21,455 nucleotides of DNA, taken from the IMG/VR virus record IMGVR_UViG_3300023176_004115, positions 1 through 21,455 of that record; one strand, 5' to 3'. The position numbers were made by a program, and so were the translations under genes. The notes under the pieces are model-generated. The model made no database searches. It was not told the origin of the DNA and was given only the letters and a program-made list of their open reading frames with translations. Below, piece by piece: positions 15,822-21,455 of the stretch. Position 1 is the first letter of the stretch. Every line of letters starts with the position of its first letter. This DNA comes from a virus.

Positions 15822-17042
15822 TTAACTTACTACTGTAATTGTTCCGTTCATTGCAGCGTGAAGAGTACACTGATAATAAAGAGTTCCAGGAGCGTCCATA
15901 GGAACAGTCCAATACAATACATTAGACCCGCTACCAGACTGACCACTAGTATACGGAGTTCCAGACAATCCCTGTGTACTTTGAATCCTAAAGGGATGCG
16001 CTCCACCCTGCACAGAGTTGTCAAATGCATATGTTGCACCTCTCATGACATAAATTGTGGGGTCATTCTGCGTTGTTGGAAATCCAGGACCTGAAAATGT
16101 ATAATCAGAAGTGCCATTTGCATTCAATTCCCACCACGTTATTGGACTACGTGTTACAACCCAAGAAGTTCCATTCCAGAACAAAGAATCACCCTGAGTA
16201 ATCCCTGCAACGTTTGTGTCTGTTAACGCAGCCAGAGTAGTTGTTAAAGTGCCATCAAAGTTAATGGTAAGAGTATCTCCTGTCACCGATGTGGTGATAT
16301 TTGTACCACCTGCAATGGTTAAAGTATCGGTTTGTGTGTTTGCTGTAGTAGAACCAGTGTCGCCAGAAACGGTAGCAAATAAATTGATAGACCCTAGTCC
16401 AGCATCATCATTAGCAGGTGCCCAATTAGTGCCATCCCACTTTAAAACCTGACCTGATGTAGGTGCTGTAGTTGTAGTATCTACATCGGAAAGGGAATCA
16501 ATGTCAGAATATTCTGTTAAAATTTTAACTCTTGCATCACCAACACCACCTGCAGTGATGTTCATATTTACATATGGACTATCATCGCCATCTACAGTAT
16601 AAAAATATCCAGGATATGTCGCTGCAGCGGGAGCAACACCTGCTGAAGTATACTCATTTATATACTGAATTTTTGTTGGAAAATCTACTGTTCCAGTAGA
16701 ACCGTCAAATATAGATGTTACTCCACCAACACCAAAAATTAAATCTCCAGTTCCATTAGTAGCAATATTAATATTGCCATTAGAGGAAGAAATAATTGAG
16801 TTTCCTGCAACATCTAAAGATGATGTCAAAATGCTGTAATCTGATGGAACAAATGTAGTTCCATCATATCTTAGAACCTGCCCAACTCCAGCATTAGAAA
16901 CGGTAATGGCTGTTGTAGAACCATTGCCAATTGAGTTATACAGTTCATCAAAATTATCGTTAATCTTGTCGCCACCAGCACGTAAAGTATCACCAGTGTT
17001 ATCATTAGCGACAGCGCCAAGATTTAGAGATTGTTTAGCCAT
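15822..17042 (-). CDS. Virion protein with T4 gp10-type N-terminus and C-terminal cupredoxin-like domain
   Basis: This encodes 406 residues. Residues 1-40 (LNLGAVANDNTGDTLRAGGD, then KINDNFDELYNSIG) match the N-terminus of T4 gp10 (NIGNVVDDGTGDYLRKGG, KINENFDELYYELG), a domain also found at the head of other phage fibres. Three degenerate copies of a GQVLxWDGTxWxP motif follow at about 52-66, 195-212 and 280-296, as in cyanophage fibre proteins. The C-terminal 105 residues form a cupredoxin-like domain with His349, Cys392, His395 and Met398. A late promoter lies 20 nt upstream, and the gene is five bases ahead of the 1541-aa gene. T4 gp10 is a baseplate pin or short-tail-fibre attachment protein of about 600 residues. 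Only the head is shared here, so gp10 function is plausible, not shown. No strong Shine-Dalgarno is visible. Confidence 0.87.
   Translation of the reverse strand: MAKQSLNLGAVANDNTGDTLRAGGDKINDNFDELYNSIGNGSTTAITVSNAGVGQVLRYDGTTFVPSDYSILTSSLDVAGNSIISSSNGNINIATNGTGDLIFGVGGVTSIFDGSTGTVDFPTKIQYINEYTSAGVAPAAATYPGYFYTVDGDDSPYVNMNITAGGVGDARVKILTEYSDIDSLSDVDTTTTAPTSGQVLKWDGTNWAPANDDAGLGSINLFATVSGDTGSTTANTQTDTLTIAGGTNITTSVTGDTLTINFDGTLTTTLAALTDTNVAGITQGDSLFWNGTSWVVTRSPITWWELNANGTSDYTFSGPGFPTTQNDPTIYVMRGATYAFDNSVQGGAHPFRIQSTQGLSGTPYTSGQSGSGSNVLYWTVPMDAPGTLYYQCTLHAAMNGTITVVS
15825..16150 (-). other. C-terminal cupredoxin-like domain with copper-type ligand pattern
   Basis: At residues about 298-406 of the 406-aa protein, the layout is DPTIYVMRGATYAF, then GGAHPFRIQ (His349), then WTVPMDAPGTLYYQ, ending CTLHAAMNGTITV (Cys392, His395, Met398). 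The alternating strands, the HPF motif and the Cys-x2-His-x2-Met loop between the last two strands are the hallmarks of a small cupredoxin. Copper binding is inferred from these residues only. Confidence 0.65.
16155..16890 (-). repeat. Three dispersed GQxLxWDGTxW motifs in the 406-aa protein
   Basis: The copies are GQVLRYDGTTFVP (top of the interval), GQVLKWDGTNWAP (middle) and GDSLFWNGTSWVV (bottom). They are separated by Thr/Asp-rich segments, two of which carry LSDVDT or LTDTNV. Such motifs recur in phage fibre shafts and probably mark repeated beta folds. Confidence 0.7.
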
Positions 17043-17062
17043 TACTCGCTACGATTTTTAGT

Positions 17063-17070
17063 TATTTATT
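17063..17070 (-). promoter_or_regulatory. T4-type late promoter for the 406-aa and 1541-aa genes
   Basis: On the minus strand this reads AATAAATA in the 41-bp gap downstream of the giant right-edge gene, 20 nt before the ATG at 17042. It shares the ATAAATA core with the motifs at 1837 and 11179. If transcription starts about 6 nt beyond the motif, as in T4, the leader would be only about 15 nt. No terminator separates it from the upstream gene. Confidence 0.62.
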
Positions 17071-17083
17071 AGATTAGTAAGAG

Positions 17084-20000
17084 TCATACAATAATTTCAG
17101 GGTCAACCAGTTCTTCACCATAATCAGCAAGATTTGGAGGAGTCCAGTCATCAGGAACTTCAGTTTCAACTACAATTTCTGGATTTTGATATCCAGAACC
17201 AGAAGAAACAACTTCAACACCAGCAACACCAACCAGTGCCTTAACTTGACCATCGAAACCTGAAATAGAATCGAGTCTAACGCTAGGTCTAGAAGTATAT
17301 CCAGAACCACCAGCAGTGACGGAAACGGTCTCAATAGTTCCAGATGTCAAATTAGCTTGACCCTGAGCACCCTGACCAAATACAGAACCAAGATAATCAA
17401 ATGTGATGAGAGAGTTTGAAGATTCAATAACAGCGACTTCACGGTCTTCAGTTTCACCCTGAATTTGAATCAAATCACCAGGTTCAATAGGAGGAATAAC
17501 CTCAGCAGCATCAACGTCTGCTTCAGAACCAACGTAAGAAAACGCAACAAATGTGGAACCTACGCGAGGAATTTCAGAGAAGATGATTCTAGAACCAACA
17601 ATCTCAAAACCAATTCCAGGTTCCTGAATAACTCCATTAAGAGAAACAATGATATTGTTCTCTGGTCTAATTGTTGCAGATTGTACACCTTCAGTAAGGG
17701 TCAGAGAGTAGAAAACATCATTACGCTTAAGGTTGAAAGATTGACGTAAGGAGTCAAACTCGAACGAAATATCATCCAGTTGTCTAAGTTTACCAGCATA
17801 GAATCCAGTAAATGCAGATCCAAGTTCTGGTGGTTCGGTAAACTGAATAGTATCCGAGAATGCAGTAAATGCATTTGTAGCACCAGGAGGTTGCAAGACG
17901 CCATTAATAAAGATTAACATATGACCCTCTGGGTCTGGAAGATATGGAACACCATTATCGGTGGTCAGTTTGAATGATGTTTGAACACCATCAAATCCTT
18001 TAAATGCTCTCTTAACTCTTGCCTTAAGATCAACAATTTCGAGAATTGCTGCTTCAAAATTATCTGGTCCAAAGATTGCATCCTTAACATCAAATGTTCC
18101 AGCAATATTGCTCAGGTATAATCTCTTATTGATTCCAACATCTCGGATATCTTGAACTAAAGCAGAAGCAGCGCCATCAGTCACAACTCGGGTAGAAATG
18201 GACGCATATCCAACAGGGAAGTTGGAAGCAATACCATAATCACCAACAATATCACCATTTTGGAAATTACCTTGATATTCACTAACGTAGATGAAATTAC
18301 TATCAAGGTCAACCTCAGTAATAATGCCGTAAGTATTTGTATCTTGAATGCCAGCAACAACCTTATAAAGTCTATTGCCTACGGTAAACTCTTCTAAATT
18401 GCTAAGAATGTTAATACCAAGTCTTACATATCCACTAGAGGCAATCTTATCACCAACACCAATGTCAAGACCAGCAAATTTAGTAACATCGAGATACTGT
18501 CTAGAAGATTCTGGATAAACAACCGAAGTTGTTTCAAATGTTCCTAGTAATGTCTCAGTGTCAACTGTCAATTTACCACCAGTGTTAGATGTTACTGATG
18601 CTTCAGTTTTAATGAAATCTGTAGGTGTTGCGGTTTGACCACTGGTATAACCTTTAAATGCAATATCTTCAACAAAAGTACCTGCAAGGTCAATAATATG
18701 AATGCGATTTTCAATAGAACTAATTTGAGCAGTTGTTCCATTATCGTCACCAACAATTGTGTCAGTAATTGCCCAGGTCCCTGCAGTTACCTCAACATCG
18801 AGGTACTTAAAGTTCTCATCCTCATAGAATCCATAAACAGTTCCAGTTGTTCCAGGTGTTCCTTGCTTACTGACACCTTCATTCATAGTGAAAGGACCAT
18901 CAGTAATATCACCATCAATGCGGAATCTCTGATAAACTTTAACGACTCTACCTTCGTTTAAGGTAATGAATTGTGCCTCAGCAAAAGCATCACTTTGATT
19001 ACCATAGATATAGTCAGCAGGACTCAATCCACCACCAATTCCTACTGGGATGGTTCTTTCTCCATATGTCTTAGTTGGAAGACTGATGCCATTGATAGTG
19101 GTCAGACCAGTATAGTAACTATCTACTGCTAACTGATTAGATATGATGGTTATACCATTTCTAATTAAAGCAGCAATAGAATCTGTAGAATAATTTGCTG
19201 CTTGAGTAGAATCATAGAAACTAAAGAATCCAGCGTTACCAGAAGGAGAAAGTAATGTATTGTCAAGAGAATTTGTCATAAACTCTTGGAGCAATTCAAG
19301 AGCAAATGTCTTAATATTAAATTCAGTGTCAGAATAGAATATTTCACCAGAAACTGCGGTGTATGGGTCAAGTGTCCCCTTATTGAGTTTCAGACCCCAA
19401 GCATAAACTCCCTTTACATTATCCCCAGTGTATGTTGCAGCACCAGTTTCATTTCTAACATAAACTGTAGAGCGCAATTCAGAAACACCAAAGGAGAATG
19501 TACCAGTAATGTATACTCTATACCAACCATTTCCATATGGAATTAATCCATAGTCATCTACGGTTATACCACCTTGAGGAGTAAATGGCGAAGCAGAATA
19601 TGTTCCATCGGAAAGATTCGCATCAAAGAATGCAAGTTTTCTTGTAGAAGCACCAGCATCAAGACCCATTTCCCAACGAATTCTCGAATATTCGCCTGCT
19701 TTGAGGAAAATAGAAGTTGTAAATTGTTGAGTGGCATCACCAGTTGGAGAACCTGTATCGAAACTTTCGCCATCCGAATCAAATCTGACCGTTGTTGTAT
19801 CAAAGGTTTCATAAGCAGTAAGATTGTAATTCTTGTATCTCCAATGTTCAGTAAGATTATTGGTGGAATAAATCTTATCTGCACTTAACGTTCCATCAGG
19901 TGCTGCTGTAATATTTTGAGTTACACCAGTTGATTGTCCAGTTGAAAGAGCTAAAACTATATTCTCTGGATTAGTCAGTAAATTAATACCAGAAACTTGC

Positions 20001-21455
20001 CCTGTGATATTAGATGTGGTAACTCTTGCTAAAGCAAGACTCTTAACATTAGTTGGATTAGTATACCAAGTAAAGACATTACTAATTCCACCAGCATTGA
20101 CAAAAGGACTAAATGTGCTAGAAAGTGCAGGTGTTGCCCCAGCAGCAGTAATAGAATGACCACTAGGACCATTATCTACAGAAGAACCTTGGCAGGTCAA
20201 CAATACTGTATTGGGTATGGAAGTTAATGGTACTACTGATGGAGTAAAGTCTGCAGTGTAAACAGCATCGGTTACAATTCTGAAGTTGGAAATGTGACCC
20301 TCTGCTCTAGTGCTTCCACCAAGGTTGTTAAATGCAACTAAGGGTTCAATAGCACTAGAATAATCTGTTGCCCATGTATCAGAAATTCCCTGCTGCACAC
20401 CATCTACATAGATTCTACAATTGCCAATAGAAGTATCATCTCTAACGATTGCAACATGATACCAGGTATTCAAATTGAAATTGTGGGCACGAGTAAAGAA
20501 GGTTCCAGAACCACCCCAGAAACCAATCTGAGTCGCACTAAGGAAAAGATTTAGATTATCCTGAACCGAACCGCTTACTTCAAACGTTGTACGACCAGTC
20601 CAATAAATCCATGCTTCAAGGGTAATTGCACCAGTTCCAAATTGGAAATCGGAACTACTTGCTACTCTGAGATATTGAGTATTTCCATCAAATTCAACCG
20701 AACCCCCAAGACCAGAAGCAACATCAGCAGTACCACTATTAGTACCACCAGTTAAAGTATCACCAGATACCCAAGGAGTTCCTGTAAATGGTCCTACAAC
20801 CATGAATGTATTTTTCTCAGAATATTCAAGAATTGTTGCAGTTCCACCACCGCTGGATGTAACTACCTCACCAACTTCAAATTCACCCGAAATATTTTCG
20901 ATGAACACATCATATGCATCAGATGTAGAGGAAGTATCAGTTGTGATGATATCATGGGCAATATTTTCAACCATGTCATCAAGGAACGAGTCATAAGTCC
21001 AAGAACCAGAACCAAACTGATTGTTAACTGTTTGTGTAATTTCTTCTCTATAGTAATTCTTATTATAGAGAATATTCTTAGCAGCACCTCTGCCAGCATC
21101 ACCAGAAGGAGCAAGAATTCCTACTGCAATATCGACCAATTCATTAAGTCTGGTGATTACCTCCGAAATATTAGATGGAGTCTCTGAATCTCTATATGGT
21201 GTTTCATCAGTATACTGTGCATTATAATTTGGAGAAGATGCATTAGCACCTTGCTCATAAAGATAGTTGTTCAGAGCATATTCACCAATAACTTTCAGTT
21301 GCTCAATTGCATAAACAGTAGCAAGTAACTCATTCTCAATATGATTTAAAGTGAGATCAGAATTCAAATAGAATTCCATATTGGCAATCGTGCTATTATT
21401 ACCACCAGTCTGTAAGTCGGAAATGATTGCAAGTAACAGATACTTAAGGTCTCTC
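17084..21455 (-). CDS. Giant multi-domain virion protein with lectin-like domains (N-terminus outside the window)
   Basis: The frame is open from the right edge to the TGA at 17084 (1457 codons). The first ATG in the window is at 21379, but the 25 codons before it look coding (DLKYLLLAIISDLQTGGNNS), so I treat the gene as 5'-partial. Numbered from that Met: helical segments typical of large cyanophage structural proteins (1-150); small-barrel repeats (160-220); a LamG/concanavalin-like domain with ITLEAWIYW, WYHVAIVRD and RIYVDGVQ (227-430); a second carbohydrate-binding-like beta-sandwich with GNGWYRVYITG and VKGVYAWGLKLNKG (460-680); another helical stretch (685-790); more small barrels (815-1110); two NGVxQ repeats (1153-1285); and two GGSGY repeats (1350-1405). 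It lies where T4 has gene 7. A baseplate-peripheral or fibre-like adsorption role is inferred; no homology to gp7 is visible. Confidence 0.85.
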   Translation of the reverse strand, partial: RDLKYLLLAIISDLQTGGNNSTIANMEFYLNSDLTLNHIENELLATVYAIEQLKVIGEYALNNYLYEQGANASSPNYNAQYTDETPYRDSETPSNISEVITRLNELVDIAVGILAPSGDAGRGAAKNILYNKNYYREEITQTVNNQFGSGSWTYDSFLDDMVENIAHDIITTDTSSTSDAYDVFIENISGEFEVGEVVTSSGGGTATILEYSEKNTFMVVGPFTGTPWVSGDTLTGGTNSGTADVASGLGGSVEFDGNTQYLRVASSSDFQFGTGAITLEAWIYWTGRTTFEVSGSVQDNLNLFLSATQIGFWGGSGTFFTRAHNFNLNTWYHVAIVRDDTSIGNCRIYVDGVQQGISDTWATDYSSAIEPLVAFNNLGGSTRAEGHISNFRIVTDAVYTADFTPSVVPLTSIPNTVLLTCQGSSVDNGPSGHSITAAGATPALSSTFSPFVNAGGISNVFTWYTNPTNVKSLALARVTTSNITGQVSGINLLTNPENIVLALSTGQSTGVTQNITAAPDGTLSADKIYSTNNLTEHWRYKNYNLTAYETFDTTTVRFDSDGESFDTGSPTGDATQQFTTSIFLKAGEYSRIRWEMGLDAGASTRKLAFFDANLSDGTYSASPFTPQGGITVDDYGLIPYGNGWYRVYITGTFSFGVSELRSTVYVRNETGAATYTGDNVKGVYAWGLKLNKGTLDPYTAVSGEIFYSDTEFNIKTFALELLQEFMTNSLDNTLLSPSGNAGFFSFYDSTQAANYSTDSIAALIRNGITIISNQLAVDSYYTGLTTINGISLPTKTYGERTIPVGIGGGLSPADYIYGNQSDAFAEAQFITLNEGRVVKVYQRFRIDGDITDGPFTMNEGVSKQGTPGTTGTVYGFYEDENFKYLDVEVTAGTWAITDTIVGDDNGTTAQISSIENRIHIIDLAGTFVEDIAFKGYTSGQTATPTDFIKTEASVTSNTGGKLTVDTETLLGTFETTSVVYPESSRQYLDVTKFAGLDIGVGDKIASSGYVRLGINILSNLEEFTVGNRLYKVVAGIQDTNTYGIITEVDLDSNFIYVSEYQGNFQNGDIVGDYGIASNFPVGYASISTRVVTDGAASALVQDIRDVGINKRLYLSNIAGTFDVKDAIFGPDNFEAAILEIVDLKARVKRAFKGFDGVQTSFKLTTDNGVPYLPDPEGHMLIFINGVLQPPGATNAFTAFSDTIQFTEPPELGSAFTGFYAGKLRQLDDISFEFDSLRQSFNLKRNDVFYSLTLTEGVQSATIRPENNIIVSLNGVIQEPGIGFEIVGSRIIFSEIPRVGSTFVAFSYVGSEADVDAAEVIPPIEPGDLIQIQGETEDREVAVIESSNSLITFDYLGSVFGQGAQGQANLTSGTIETVSVTAGGSGYTSRPSVRLDSISGFDGQVKALVGVAGVEVVSSGSGYQNPEIVVETEVPDDWTPPNLADYGEELVDPEIIV
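17167..17335 (-). repeat. Two GGSGY-type repeats at the C-terminus of the right-edge protein
   Basis: VSVTAGGSGYTSRPSVRL and VEVVSSGSGYQNPEIVVE are successive units of the same [TS][SA]GSGYxxxPxVxI pattern seen in gp8 and the 1541-aa protein. Gly-rich spacers lie between them. Confidence 0.75.
17524..17920 (-). repeat. Two NGVxQ beta repeats in the right-edge protein
   Basis: LIFINGVLQPPG...TIQFTEPPELGSAF and IVSLNGVIQEPG...RIIFSEIPRVGSTF are two copies of a module common in phage fibres and baseplate proteins (xxLNGVxQxPG, then xIxFxExPxxGSxF). T4 gp10 carries a similar segment (VRFNGILQE). Confidence 0.75.
19340..20000 (-). other. Carbohydrate-binding-like beta-sandwich in the right-edge protein
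   Basis: At about residues 460-680 from the ATG at 21379, the motifs are NLLTNPENI, APDGTLSADKI, TSIFLKAGEYSRIRWEMG, PYGNGWYRVYITG, and YTGDNVKGVYAWGLKLNKG with DPYTAVSGE. This order is typical of jelly-roll modules appended to phage spikes and fibres. Ligand unknown. Confidence 0.65.
20085..20702 (-). other. LamG/concanavalin A-like lectin domain in the right-edge protein
   Basis: At about residues 227-430 from the ATG at 21379, the motifs are SVEFDGNTQYLRVASSSDFQ, ITLEAWIYW, LNTWYHVAIVRD, CRIYVDGVQQG, and GHISNFRIVTDAVYTADFTP followed by LLTCQG. This is the standard strand order of a LamG-like domain. It is inserted between small-barrel repeats and the next beta-sandwich. Confidence 0.8.

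Noticed and set aside
15811-15824. A fourth late promoter (AAAATAAATG) just before the 1541-aa gene
   Set aside because: The motif overlaps the ATG itself and would place the transcription start inside the coding region; it is a chance match in an A-rich gap.
15825-16150. Host-derived plastocyanin (petE), known as an auxiliary metabolic gene in cyanophages
   Set aside because: The cupredoxin-like region is fused in frame to a gp10-type virion head, has a shorter Cys-x2-His-x2-Met loop, and lacks a signal peptide, so it is not a plastocyanin gene.
1-21455. tRNA genes, CRISPR arrays, insertion sequences, integrase or attachment sites
   Set aside because: Intergenic space totals under 200 bases and contains only the promoters and one terminator; no cloverleaf, direct-repeat array, transposase or inverted terminal repeat was seen.

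Overview
The window reads as part of the late structural region of a T4-like marine myovirus, most likely a cyanophage infecting Synechococcus or Prochlorococcus. Supporting signs are a clear T4 gp8 baseplate-wedge homologue, a T4 gp10-type N-terminal domain on a neighbouring protein, several very large multi-domain virion proteins, moderately AT-rich DNA, tight gene packing, and T4-type late promoter motifs (ATAAATA) in three short intergenic gaps. Every supported gene is on the minus strand and coding occupies nearly all of the window. The host assignment is inferred from resemblance to remembered cyanophage proteins, not from a search.

Layout in the direction of transcription (right to left): (1) 21455-17084, a giant virion protein whose frame is still open at the right edge, with lectin-like domains; (2) a gap with a late promoter; (3) 17042-15822, a 406-aa protein with a T4 gp10-like head and a C-terminal cupredoxin-like domain; (4) 15816-11191, a 1541-aa protein with cupredoxin-like, YHYH-like and tandem Gly-rich modules; (5) a gap with a late promoter; (6) 11151-9619, baseplate wedge gp8; (7) 9619-2336, a 2427-aa DUF4815-type structural protein; (8) 2339-2109 and 2105-1881, two small coiled-coil proteins; (9) a strong intrinsic terminator followed at once by another late promoter; (10) 1799-1, the N-terminal 599 residues of a tail fibre whose end lies outside the window.

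The proteins probably belong to one machine: the baseplate and the fibres or adsorption structures around it. gp8 is the anchor. The large proteins on either side occupy the place where T4 has genes 7 and 9-12, and they are built from a shared kit of small beta modules (GGSGY-type repeats, small-barrel repeats, NGVxQ repeats) plus adhesive domains. The most unusual observation is a type-1-copper-like ligand pattern (His, then Cys-x2-His-x2-Met) in cupredoxin-like domains of two adjacent virion proteins, with a third copy that has lost the pattern. No RNA genes, mobile elements, CRISPR arrays, integrase or metabolic genes were seen. No intergenic stretch exceeds about 85 bases.
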